Source: HXMU1420-13 sp965249965
Lineage (GTDB): Bacteria; Bacteroidota; Rhodothermia; Balneolales; Balneolaceae
NCBI GenBank assembly: GCA_965249965.1
Contig: OZ252262.1
Location: 3,100,001 to 3,164,000, forward strand
Reading direction: 5' to 3'
DNA: 64,000 nucleotides
Part shown: piece by piece, positions 35,173 through 43,702 of the stretch
Numbering within the stretch: the first letter of the stretch is position 1
Layout of the letters: every line of letters begins with the position of its first letter
Made by a program: the position numbers and the translations under genes
Notes under the pieces: generated by a model
Seen by the model: the letters and a program-made list of their open reading frames with translations, nothing else
Told to the model about the DNA's origin: nothing
The model's database searches: none

Positions 35173-35256
35173 GCTTTTACTCTTTTTTTGATGCTCTTTA
35201 TATAAAAAACACGTATTTTCATTTTATATTGAAAATTCAAAGCCGATACATTCGGT

Positions 35257-36714
35257 ATGCATCAACAAACATTACAACAAAATCCGCTGATCACAGCTTT
35301 TCAAACTCAAATTGAAGAAAGGCAGCTAGACGATCATCTTTTAACGGCAATTGAGCTTGAAAAAAAATTCTTTTCAGTCTCATTTTCAATTGATTCTGTG
35401 GATGTACTTGCGGCTTTGGAGCAAGTAAAAAATGACAACGATTTTCAATACTATTGGGAAAAGCCTTCCAGTGAATTTTCAATTTCTGCAGCCGGTAGCC
35501 TTGCTCGTATTACAAATTCGGGGGAAAACAGATTTAGAGAGTCATCAAAACAAGGAAAAAAATTACTCAATACGGTTTATCATGTGAAAGGATTAAACCA
35601 TACAAATGCAGAAGTACATCTTTTTGGGGGTTTTTCTTTTTTTGATGAAAGTACCTCCAAAATTTGGCAAGATTTTAATGCATCCTCATTTACTCTTCCA
35701 ACCTGGATGATCATAAGAGAAGGTAAATGCACCATTCTCACTGTAACATTTGCTATCACAGATAACGATCAACCCACAAACCTAAAATCAAAACTTTTCC
35801 AGTTATTTGAGGACTTAGCTCCAATTTGCAATGTTGATGAATATGTAATTCTTGAACAGCCTACAACCACTTCATCAATAACTGTTAAACAACAATCAGA
35901 TTTTGATTTAATTCATTGGATTGAGACAGTTAAGAGAGCAAAAAAATGTATTAAAGAAAATACATTTGAAAAGGTTGTTTTAGCACGCGAATTAGTGATT
36001 CAATTGCCTGAATCGATAAGCGAGACTCAAGTACTTCACATTCTTAGAAAACAATACCCGGATTGCTATAGTTTTTTAATTCGCCATAGTGATAGATCAT
36101 GTTTTGTAGGCTCTACCCCAGAACGATTAGCCTCTTTTCAAGGTGATTTTATCCTTACTGAAGGATTGGCCGGTAGTGCATCTCGCGGTTCATCGGCATC
36201 AGAAGATGTTGTGTTTGAAAATAATTTAATGAATAGTGCCAAAGACAGGCATGAACATGAAATCGTACTAGATGCTATCGAAGAACGATTAACCCCCTTT
36301 TCCAAAAAAATTAATCAACCAAAACAACCGAGTGTCAAAAAACTATCCAATGTTCAACACTTGTTCACTCCGATAACAGCAACTATAAAAGAGGGTGTTT
36401 CACGAACAGAAGTTCTCAAAAATCTTCACCCTACTCCTGCTGTTGGTGGTTTTCCTCGAGAACAAGCTGTAAAGTTTATTAAACAGCATGAAGATTTTGA
36501 CCGTGGTTGGTATGCCGGACCCATTGGGTGGATAAATACAAGTGGTAATGGTGAGTTTGCGGTGGCTATTCGAAGTGGACTATTTCTGCAAAATGAAGTG
36601 CGCTTTTTTGCAGGATGTGGTATCGTTCAGGATTCAGATCCCAAAAAAGAATGGGATGAAACGAATATGAAATTTATACCCATGCTTACTGCTTTAGAAC
36701 ATGCAGGATCTTGA
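35257..36714 (+). CDS. menF: Isochorismate synthase
   Basis: Converts chorismate to isochorismate, the entry to menaquinone synthesis. The C-terminal chorismate-binding domain carries K-V-V-L-A-R-E-L, F-V-G-S-T-P-E-R-L-A, T-E-G-L-A-G-S-A-S-R-G, K-D-R-H-E-H-E, P-T-P-A-V-G-G-F-P and F-A-G-C-G-I-V. 485 residues, typical for MenF/EntC. It overlaps menD by 14 bases, placing it in the men operon and arguing for menaquinone rather than siderophore use. Confidence 0.94.
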   Translation: MHQQTLQQNPLITAFQTQIEERQLDDHLLTAIELEKKFFSVSFSIDSVDVLAALEQVKNDNDFQYYWEKPSSEFSISAAGSLARITNSGENRFRESSKQGKKLLNTVYHVKGLNHTNAEVHLFGGFSFFDESTSKIWQDFNASSFTLPTWMIIREGKCTILTVTFAITDNDQPTNLKSKLFQLFEDLAPICNVDEYVILEQPTTTSSITVKQQSDFDLIHWIETVKRAKKCIKENTFEKVVLARELVIQLPESISETQVLHILRKQYPDCYSFLIRHSDRSCFVGSTPERLASFQGDFILTEGLAGSASRGSSASEDVVFENNLMNSAKDRHEHEIVLDAIEERLTPFSKKINQPKQPSVKKLSNVQHLFTPITATIKEGVSRTEVLKNLHPTPAVGGFPREQAVKFIKQHEDFDRGWYAGPIGWINTSGNGEFAVAIRSGLFLQNEVRFFAGCGIVQDSDPKKEWDETNMKFIPMLTALEHAGS

Positions 36715-38413
36715 TCCACAAAACCTAAATTTTTTCTGGAGTACAAAATTTGTTCAAACACTGTTTGAGCAAGGTGTACGACGTGTTGTGATTTCTCCCG
36801 GTTCGAGATCTACACCTCTAACTTTAGCGTTTGCCTGCCACCCCGGTTTTAAAAAAACCGTAAATATTGATGAGCGTTCAGCTGGATTTATGGCATTAGG
36901 AATGGCAAAAAATGACCATTTGCCGGTATGCTTAGTATGTACTTCAGGAACGGCGGTGGCAAATTATCTTCCGGCTGTTATTGAAGCCAGTCAGTCGAAC
37001 ATTCCACTAATTGTATTAAGTGCGGACCGCCCTCCCCATCTACGCGAAATTGGAGCCTCTCAAACCATCGACCAGCTTAAAATTTTTGGTGATTACCCGG
37101 TTTGGTATCATGAAATTGGTGAACCTAAAAGCTTTCAGAATAGCATTAATCGGCTGAAAACAGCAGCAAAACAAGCAGTTGAGTACTCAGTATCCCGGAA
37201 AGGGGTTTGTCACTTAAATTTTGCCTTTTCTAAACCTTTCGAGCCTAAAACTGAATATCTACAATCTGTAAAAGCTGAAAATGAAAAGCACACAAAAAAG
37301 AAATACTCTAAGCAAACTAAGGTCTTAAGTCAGGCAGAATTACCCCAATCGTTTTGGACTAAAGCAACCGAATTTCGTAAACCAATAATAGTTGCTGGTT
37401 GTGAAATAGACGAGTTCCAGGCTGAATCTATTCAAAATCTTGCTAAACAATTAAACGCCCCAATTTTATGCGAACCAGGCAGCAATGTAGGGTCATCTAA
37501 ATACACAGTAACAGGATTTGATGGATTCCTAAGAAATGAAAAGATTCTGGAAGAACTTATTCCTGATGGAATTTTTCGATTCGGCAGAGATCCTGTTAGC
37601 AAAGCTCTCTCAAGTTATTTAGAAAGTAATAGAGACACGAATCAGATTAGGTTTAGTTCTAATGGAGAATTGCGGGACCAAACATTATCTGCTACAGAAT
37701 TTATACCTTTACAAACTGCTTTTATGGTACCGTATTTCGAATCAGAAGCAGATAAAGAATGGATTCGAGCATGGCGGCGATATCAAAAATCGTATTATGA
37801 GTATAAAGAACGCTTGATGTTTCCTACATCACCATTAACAGATGGATATGTGTTTCACACTTTAAGTGAGCTCATTCCTTCTAAGACGTTCACCATGCTT
37901 TCCAATTCATTCCCGGTTCGCGATATGGCATTGTTCGGAGATTATGATGGCAAAGAAATACATGTGAATCGAGGTGCAGCTGGAATCGATGGCATACTCT
38001 CAACTACTATCGGTATTAGTATGGCAAGTGCCAAACCGGGTGTGTTATTTATCGGGGATATTGCATTTCTGCATGATTCTAACGCCTTACTGCATTTACA
38101 GGATATTGATCAGCCGTTAATTATTGTAATCCTTAATAATGGAGGCGGTACGATTTTTAAAATGCTTCCGGTTAATGCGCATAAGAACGAATTCAGTAGA
38201 TATTTTGAAACGCCTCAACAAGTTTCAATCGCTGCATTATGCAGAGCGCATAAAATTGACCACACCTTAATTTCGAGACCAGAACAACTCATTCCAACAT
38301 TTGAAACCCATATTGAACGGCCTGGTGCACATATTTTCGAATGCATCACAGATGCCGAAGATTCAATGGATCTGCGTAATTCTATGTGGAATTTTAGACC
38401 AGATTTAGAATGA
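36701..38413 (+). CDS. menD: SEPHCHC synthase MenD
   Basis: Thiamine-diphosphate enzyme joining isochorismate and 2-oxoglutarate. Evidence: V-I-S-P-G-S-R-S-T-P-L-T start, the N-terminal glutamate in D-E-R-S-A-G-F, V-C-T-S-G-T-A-V-A-N, S-A-D-R-P-P, and the C-terminal cofactor site N-R-G-A-A-G-I-D-G with G-D-I-A-F-L-H-D. 570 residues, normal. Overlaps menF by 14 and menH by 4 bases. Confidence 0.96.
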   Translation: MQDLDPQNLNFFWSTKFVQTLFEQGVRRVVISPGSRSTPLTLAFACHPGFKKTVNIDERSAGFMALGMAKNDHLPVCLVCTSGTAVANYLPAVIEASQSNIPLIVLSADRPPHLREIGASQTIDQLKIFGDYPVWYHEIGEPKSFQNSINRLKTAAKQAVEYSVSRKGVCHLNFAFSKPFEPKTEYLQSVKAENEKHTKKKYSKQTKVLSQAELPQSFWTKATEFRKPIIVAGCEIDEFQAESIQNLAKQLNAPILCEPGSNVGSSKYTVTGFDGFLRNEKILEELIPDGIFRFGRDPVSKALSSYLESNRDTNQIRFSSNGELRDQTLSATEFIPLQTAFMVPYFESEADKEWIRAWRRYQKSYYEYKERLMFPTSPLTDGYVFHTLSELIPSKTFTMLSNSFPVRDMALFGDYDGKEIHVNRGAAGIDGILSTTIGISMASAKPGVLFIGDIAFLHDSNALLHLQDIDQPLIIVILNNGGGTIFKMLPVNAHKNEFSRYFETPQQVSIAALCRAHKIDHTLISRPEQLIPTFETHIERPGAHIFECITDAEDSMDLRNSMWNFRPDLE

Positions 38414-39216
38414 CAATCCTGGTTCGAGGTGTAGAATATCATGTTGAGAAGACATCATGGAATCCAGAATTACCAACACTGGTTTTTTTACATGGATTTC
38501 TAGGATCCGGGGAAATTTTTCGTCCTTTGGTTAATAGCCTTAAGTCATTTTGTAATCCGGTTTTTATAGACCTGTTGGGACATGGAAAAACTGAAGGAGC
38601 AGAACTTCATTATCGATTTTCAACAAAAGAACAAGTCGCTGATCTCACAAAAATTATACAAGAACAATTATCGAGTCCTGTTTTTTTATACGGCTATAGT
38701 ATGGGAGCTCGACTTGCTTTACACCTTAGCCTGCAACGCCCAGATTTGATACAAGGTCTTATCCTGGAGAGTGGCACATTCGGTATAGAGGTTGAAGCTG
38801 AGCGACAAGCAAGACAAGCTTTAGATGCCAGTCGGGCAGATCAAATCATTGGTAATTTTCAGGAATTTCTTGATCAATGGAGATCATTGGATTTGTTTAA
38901 ATCGGATGAATTCGACTCGGATCTCGATAATATTCAACAATCTCAAAACAATTATTGGATGGCTAATTCTTTACTGGGATTTGGTACAGGTACTATGCCC
39001 TGTGTTAAAAGTGAACTCCATAAAATTGTTGCCCCAACCCTGTTATTAGTGGGTGAACGAGACTCTAAATTCATCAGAATTAATCAAGCTATGAAAAAAG
39101 AGATTGAACATTCTGAATTGGTAATTTTGCCGGAATCAGGGCATCGTGTACATTCCACAGCAAAATTTGAAATCACCGAACACCTTAAGTTATTCATAGA
39201 AACACATCAATTATGA
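38410..39216 (+). CDS. menH: SHCHC synthase MenH
   Basis: Alpha/beta hydrolase that eliminates pyruvate from SEPHCHC. Seen are F-L-H-G-F-L-G-S oxyanion loop, nucleophile elbow G-Y-S97-M-G-A-R, and the terminal G-H-R-V-H with the catalytic His. 268 residues. The sequence alone is a generic hydrolase, but four-base overlaps with menD and menB fix its role. Confidence 0.9.
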   Translation: MTILVRGVEYHVEKTSWNPELPTLVFLHGFLGSGEIFRPLVNSLKSFCNPVFIDLLGHGKTEGAELHYRFSTKEQVADLTKIIQEQLSSPVFLYGYSMGARLALHLSLQRPDLIQGLILESGTFGIEVEAERQARQALDASRADQIIGNFQEFLDQWRSLDLFKSDEFDSDLDNIQQSQNNYWMANSLLGFGTGTMPCVKSELHKIVAPTLLLVGERDSKFIRINQAMKKEIEHSELVILPESGHRVHSTAKFEITEHLKLFIETHQL

Positions 39217-40052
39217 TTATTTGGAAAACCGTTAAAGAATTTGAGGACATCACTTACAAAAAATGTGATGGTGTAGCACGTATTGCATTTAACCGTCCTG
39301 AAGTAAGAAATGCCTTTCGCCCCAAAACTGTGTTCGAGCTGTATGAAGCCCTTGATGATGCGAAAGAAGACAATGAGATTGGCGTAGTACTTATTTCTGG
39401 GGAAGGTCCTTCATCTAAAGATGGTGGATGGGCATTCTGTTCAGGTGGTGATCAAAATGTACGCTCCAAAACGGGCTACAAAGCAGAAGATGGCATTCCC
39501 CGATTAAATATTCTTGAAGTGCAGCGATTGATACGTTTTATGCCAAAGGTTGTAATCGCTGTTGTACCGGGTTGGGCTGTGGGAGGTGGACATTCACTGC
39601 ATGTAACGTGCGATATGACCTTAGCGAGTAAAGAACACGCTGTTTTTAAACAAACTGATGCCGATGTAGCAAGTTTCGATGGCGGATTCGGATCTGCCCT
39701 GTTAGCGCGTCAGGTAGGCCAAAAACGTGGACGAGAAATTTTCTTTTTAGGAAGAAATTATTCTGCTCAAGAAGCTTTTGAGATGGGAATGGTAAATGCT
39801 GTAGTTCCACATGATGAATTAGAGAATACTGCTTTTGATTGGGCTCAGGAAATATTGGCTAAATCTCCAACTGCAATAAAAATGATAAAATTTGCCTTCA
39901 ATTTGATTGATGATGGCTTGGTTGGTCAACAAGTATTTGCCGGTGAGGCAACCCGACTTGCTTACATGACGGATGAAGCGGAAGAAGGCAAAAATGCATT
40001 TCTCGAAAAGAGAAAACCTGATTGGAGGAAATTTGGGAGGAGCCCTTCCTGA
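39213..40052 (+). CDS. menB: 1,4-dihydroxy-2-naphthoyl-CoA synthase MenB
   Basis: Crotonase-fold enzyme closing the second ring of menaquinone. Features: F-N-R-P-E-V-R-N-A-F-R-P, F-C-S-G-G-D-Q-N-V-R, the G-W-A-V-G-G-G-H-S-L oxyanion-hole strand, and Q-T-D-A-D-V-A-S-F-D-G-G-F-G-S, diagnostic for MenB. 279 residues. The substrate CoA ester needs MenC and MenE, which are not found downstream here. Confidence 0.96.
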   Translation: MIIWKTVKEFEDITYKKCDGVARIAFNRPEVRNAFRPKTVFELYEALDDAKEDNEIGVVLISGEGPSSKDGGWAFCSGGDQNVRSKTGYKAEDGIPRLNILEVQRLIRFMPKVVIAVVPGWAVGGGHSLHVTCDMTLASKEHAVFKQTDADVASFDGGFGSALLARQVGQKRGREIFFLGRNYSAQEAFEMGMVNAVVPHDELENTAFDWAQEILAKSPTAIKMIKFAFNLIDDGLVGQQVFAGEATRLAYMTDEAEEGKNAFLEKRKPDWRKFGRSPS

Positions 40053-40573
40053 TGACGGTTCAATCTTATTTAAGGAATTTAAAAACTCTTCAAATCGTAT
40101 TACTATCAGGGTATATACTTGCAATAATATTGTCGGTATCGTTATTCCTGATCAACATTGTGCCATTGTTACCAGGTATTAATGATACTACTGTATTAGA
40201 TATAATTATCATTGCATTATCAGTTTCAGGTACCTTTTCATCGTTTTATTTATTTCAGGTGCTCCTTTTAAGGCAGAGCTCTTCAAGTTCTTTAGCAAGG
40301 AAACTATCTGCATATAAAACTTCCTACTTTCTGCGGCTTGCGATCATTGAAAGTGTTGGAATGATTGCTGTAGTTATTTTTATGATATCGTTAAGTATGA
40401 TTGCCTTAACAATTTCTATTCTTATTGCGATATTAATTGGTTTCTTAAAACCATCTCGAAGAGAAATTTCCAGAACACTACAATTGAATCCGGCAGAAGT
40501 TGCGCAGATAAATTCTAAGCAAACAGTTTTGGCAACTATCGAGCAAGAAATTTTTAAACACCGCTTAAACTAA
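40052..40573 (+). CDS. Four-helix membrane protein at the end of the men operon
   Basis: 173 residues from the ATG that shares one base with the menB stop (TGATG), with GGGAGGAG just upstream. Four hydrophobic helices at about 12-35, 48-70, 95-115 and 118-135 are followed by a cytosolic tail with K-P-S-R-R-E-I-S-R-T-L. I recognise no family. It is not MenA (no prenyltransferase D-rich motifs). Its coupling to menB suggests a link to quinone metabolism, but only by position. The end overlaps the convergent gene by four bases. Confidence 0.7.
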   Translation: MTVQSYLRNLKTLQIVLLSGYILAIILSVSLFLINIVPLLPGINDTTVLDIIIIALSVSGTFSSFYLFQVLLLRQSSSSSLARKLSAYKTSYFLRLAIIESVGMIAVVIFMISLSMIALTISILIAILIGFLKPSRREISRTLQLNPAEVAQINSKQTVLATIEQEIFKHRLN

Positions 40574-41448
40574 TCTTGTTCTACTAAAACAAGTTCATTC
40601 AAGCCGATAGAATATAACTGCCCCTCTTCTTCTGCGATAATTAACGATTCGCCTGAAAATGTAATCGATTCTATTTGCTCTCCGCCATCAAGATGTGCAG
40701 TTCTGTATGAAGAGTTCAGAAATCCATTGGGATTAAAATCGAACACCATCACCTGGTCGTAGAGTAAAATTGCTACCAACGAATTATCCGGAGAAATATC
40801 TGATGCCGTAACATAATGGCCGGTTCGGGTACTTTCAACTAATTTTAGCTCATTAACACCATCTTCAACAGGATTCTCGAGTTTAAAAAGTGACGTCTTT
40901 CTATGCTGTTTAGTTAGCACATAAATTATTCCGTCCATTTGAAAAACTGCTTCGGCATTATAATTCGAACGCATTAACCTTCCAAACCAATCACTTCTCT
41001 GGGGATACTGAACTTCATATTCTCGCAGAACTTCCACTTCATCGGCTTTTGGATTTGGTTCTTCAAGAATAAATATTTTCATGTCATCGCGGCATTCGCA
41101 ATTATTTCCAATATCAGCGAGTATTAATGTCCCGTTTTCTCCTATTGCGATATCTTCCCAATCCAGATTCTTTGCTCCCTTTACTTTTGCGCCTCGGTAA
41201 TCATCATCTTTTGAAATGATTTCACCATCGCTGTTAATTGCATAGATGTGATCTGGTGTACCCGAATCGCCATGTACCCAAAAAGTATTCTCATAAGCTC
41301 TGCTTTTAACAATTCCTGAAACTTCATTTCTCGCAGGATTATCAATGCGTTTATATGCCTCTAACTGTAAAGTCGCGATTTCCTGTGCCGAACCGGAAAT
41401 AGTCCAAATACTTATTATAAAAAAAGGAATGCTTTTGAATATCTTCAT
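40570..41448 (-). CDS. Secreted beta-propeller-like protein
   Basis: Signal peptide (1-21, I-S-G-S-A-Q), then repeats of the type V-H-G-D-S-G-T-P-D-H-I-Y-A-I, W-E-D-I-A-I-G-E-N-G-T-L-I-L-A-D-I-G-N-N and V-T-A-S-D-I-S-P-D-N-S-L-V-A-I, which look like blades of a beta-propeller. The D-I-G-N-N-C-E-C-R-D segment resembles calcium-binding loops of related secreted proteins. 292 residues. Function unknown; periplasmic or exported. Confidence 0.6.
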   Translation of the reverse strand: MKIFKSIPFFIISIWTISGSAQEIATLQLEAYKRIDNPARNEVSGIVKSRAYENTFWVHGDSGTPDHIYAINSDGEIISKDDDYRGAKVKGAKNLDWEDIAIGENGTLILADIGNNCECRDDMKIFILEEPNPKADEVEVLREYEVQYPQRSDWFGRLMRSNYNAEAVFQMDGIIYVLTKQHRKTSLFKLENPVEDGVNELKLVESTRTGHYVTASDISPDNSLVAILLYDQVMVFDFNPNGFLNSSYRTAHLDGGEQIESITFSGESLIIAEEEGQLYSIGLNELVLVEQD

Positions 41449-41471
41449 TATCTAAATCAAAAAAATATCAG

Positions 41472-41750
41472 ATGAACATACAACACGAACAATCAGATAC
41501 CAAAGGTGCTTTTTTCATAGAGGAAAATGGAAAACGCATTGCAGAAATGACCTACACGAAAAATGGAGATTACAGGATCATCATCGACCATACCGAAGTT
41601 TCCGAATCTTTAAAAGGTAAAGGTGTGGGTAAAGCCTTAGTATACCATGCAGCTGATTTTGCCAGAGCTTCTAATCTTAAAATTCTCCCCTTATGCCCTT
41701 TCGCTCGTAGAGTGTTTCAAAGAAATAAAGAGCTCCAGAAATTAACCTGA
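41472..41750 (+). CDS. Small GCN5-type acetyltransferase (YjdJ-like)
   Basis: 92 residues of the short acetyltransferase family PF14542: I-I-I-D-H-T-E-V, then the acetyl-CoA loop L-K-G-K-G-V-G-K-A-L-V and I-L-P-L-C-P-F-A-R-R-V-F. Half the length of a normal GNAT, as the family is. Target unknown. It runs towards dnaJ on the other strand, 11 bases apart. Confidence 0.88.
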   Translation: MNIQHEQSDTKGAFFIEENGKRIAEMTYTKNGDYRIIIDHTEVSESLKGKGVGKALVYHAADFARASNLKILPLCPFARRVFQRNKELQKLT

Positions 41751-41761
41751 TTTCCAGAGAA

Positions 41762-42928
41762 TCAGCCAAACACATCCTTCATTTTGCTAAAGAAGCTTTT
41801 TTCCTCTTTAGTTTGATTACTCGCACTAAAATTTTCTGAATCCTTAAGACCTTCAATCGTTTTTTTCTCAGAATCGGTAAGATCTTTAGGCATATACACA
41901 TTTACACGAACAAACTGGTCTCCTTCGCCGGAATTATTCAACCCGATGATGCCTTTACCACGCATTCTAAGAAGTTTTCCTGGTTGTGTTCCTGGCTCAA
42001 TTCTTAGTTTTGCTTTGCCTTTTAACGTTGGCACTTCTTGCTCACTTCCAAGTATTGCATCAGGAATACTCAAGCCTAAATCGTAATAGATATTATTGCC
42101 ATCACGGATAAAATCTTCATGCTCTTTTTCTTCAATCAACACAATTAAATCACCAGCCTGACCACCTCTTCTACCAGCGTTCCCCTGTCCTCGTAACGTG
42201 ATATAATTTCCATTTGAAACACCTGACGGAATGTTCACTTTGATCGTTTCCTCGCCTTTCTTTCTCCCTTCACCTGAACAGGTCTTACATTTATTTTTGA
42301 TGATGCGACCTTCACCCTGACAAGTTGGGCACGGCTGCACATTTACCATTTGGCCTAGCATAGTTCGGGTTACCTGCCGAACTTCTCCAAGACCATTACA
42401 TGTGCCACAGGTCTCGAAATCAGAATTAGTAGCGGCTCCGGTTCCATCACAGGTGTCGCAAGAAATCTGTTTTTTTACTTTAAGTGTTTTTTCAGTCCCA
42501 AAAGCAATTTCCTCGAGTGAAAGTGGCATCCGAATTTTCATATCAGAACCAGGAGTACCGACCTGTCTTCTGCCACCTCTGGATCTCGATCTGCCTCCCC
42601 CGAAAATATCCTCTCCAAAGAACCCTCCACCAAAAATATCACCAAAACGGCTGAAGATATCTTCCATATCAAATTCTACACCACCACCGTAGCCGCCTTG
42701 ACCATTTACACCTGCATGACCAAATTGATCGTAGCGAGCTTTCTTCTGTGGGTCGCGAAGAACTTCGTAGGCTTCTGCTGCTTCCTTAAATTTTTGTTCA
42801 GCGTCGGCATCGCCTTTATTTCTATCAGGATGGTATTTCATAGCAAGCTTCCGATAAGCTTTTTTTAACTCAGCTTCGCTTGCGTCTTTACCAACGCCTA
42901 GAACTTCATAATAATCTCGCTTACTCAT
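41762..42928 (-). CDS. dnaJ: Chaperone DnaJ
   Basis: Hsp70 co-chaperone. J domain with H33-P-D35, Gly/Phe-rich linker (about 70-120, G-G-G-F-F-G-E-D-I-F), four C-x-x-C-x-G-x-G zinc motifs (from C-D-T-C-D-G-T-G to C-K-T-C-S-G-E-G) and the C-terminal substrate domains. 388 residues. Follows grpE after one base. dnaK is not in the window. Confidence 0.97.
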   Translation of the reverse strand: MSKRDYYEVLGVGKDASEAELKKAYRKLAMKYHPDRNKGDADAEQKFKEAAEAYEVLRDPQKKARYDQFGHAGVNGQGGYGGGVEFDMEDIFSRFGDIFGGGFFGEDIFGGGRSRSRGGRRQVGTPGSDMKIRMPLSLEEIAFGTEKTLKVKKQISCDTCDGTGAATNSDFETCGTCNGLGEVRQVTRTMLGQMVNVQPCPTCQGEGRIIKNKCKTCSGEGRKKGEETIKVNIPSGVSNGNYITLRGQGNAGRRGGQAGDLIVLIEEKEHEDFIRDGNNIYYDLGLSIPDAILGSEQEVPTLKGKAKLRIEPGTQPGKLLRMRGKGIIGLNNSGEGDQFVRVNVYMPKDLTDSEKKTIEGLKDSENFSASNQTKEEKSFFSKMKDVFG

Positions 42929-42929
42929 A

Positions 42930-43538
42930 TTACTCGCTTACAATTACTTTTGCGTGTTTGATGACCTTATTGCCGATTTTATATCCGTTTTCCAGAATTT
43001 GAAGCACGGTATTACTTTCGATATTCTCATCTTGTGAAGGTTGCCTAAGTAAAGCGTCATGCAGGTTAACATCGAATGGTATTCCTGTTTCGCTGATCAC
43101 TTTCACACCATATTTACTGAATACCTCTTCGAACTTATCAGCAACTAGTTTCACTCCCGATTTAAAGCTCTCATCCACTTCATATTCTTCGGTAGCTCCA
43201 AGTACTCTAAATATGTCTTCCGAGATTGGTAAGAACTCCTGTAAAGCTTCTATTTTAGAATCCTCAAAAATAGCTACACGCTCTCGCTGTACTCTCTTGC
43301 GCACATTTTCTAATTCTGCTGCTTTTCTAAGAACAGAATCTTTTGCACTTGCCAGTTCTTCTTCTAGTTTTTTAATGGTTTCAGCGGCCATGCTCAAACC
43401 TTCTTGTAATTCTACTTCTTCAGTAGTTTGGTCCGTATTTTCCTGGTTCAATGTGTCCGTATTTTCACTTTCCGAGGTGATTTCGGAAGGTTCAAATTCT
43501 TGTTCTAATTCTTTGTTTTTGATGTCTTCGCTACTCAT
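42930..43538 (-). CDS. grpE: Nucleotide exchange factor GrpE
   Basis: 202 residues: acidic Glu/Thr-rich N-terminus (1-45), a long coiled coil (about 50-100, K-K-L-E-E-E-L-A-S-A-K-D-S-V-L-R-K-A-A-E-L-E-N-V-R-K-R) and the beta domain ending G-Y-K-I-G-N-K-V-I-K-H-A-K-V-I-V. It heads the grpE-dnaJ pair. No CIRCE element or hrcA is visible upstream, so heat control may be different here. Confidence 0.95.
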   Translation of the reverse strand: MSSEDIKNKELEQEFEPSEITSESENTDTLNQENTDQTTEEVELQEGLSMAAETIKKLEEELASAKDSVLRKAAELENVRKRVQRERVAIFEDSKIEALQEFLPISEDIFRVLGATEEYEVDESFKSGVKLVADKFEEVFSKYGVKVISETGIPFDVNLHDALLRQPSQDENIESNTVLQILENGYKIGNKVIKHAKVIVSE

Positions 43539-43651
43539 AGTTCTAAATTACATCATTTATTTTTTTCTAATTTGAGATAGCAAATATGGTGCCATGACAG
43601 CTACTAGAATCGATTCTGACAAACTTACGTTTCGTAACGATGATTCATAAA

Positions 43652-43680
43652 AAAAGCCCCATCAATTTGAAGGGGCTTTT
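43652..43680 (-). terminator. Hairpin terminator after the SGNH lipoprotein gene
   Basis: AAAAGCCCC (43652-43660) pairs with GGGGCTTTT (43672-43680), with A-rich bases on the left that become T-rich on the minus strand. It lies 23 bases past the stop at 43703. Confidence 0.8.
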
Positions 43681-43702
43681 GAGTTTTAAAGTCTGTTATT
43701 GA

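Noticed and set aside
43539..43600. Search for CIRCE or hrcA upstream of grpE
   Set aside because: No TTAGCACTC-type inverted repeat or repressor gene is visible.
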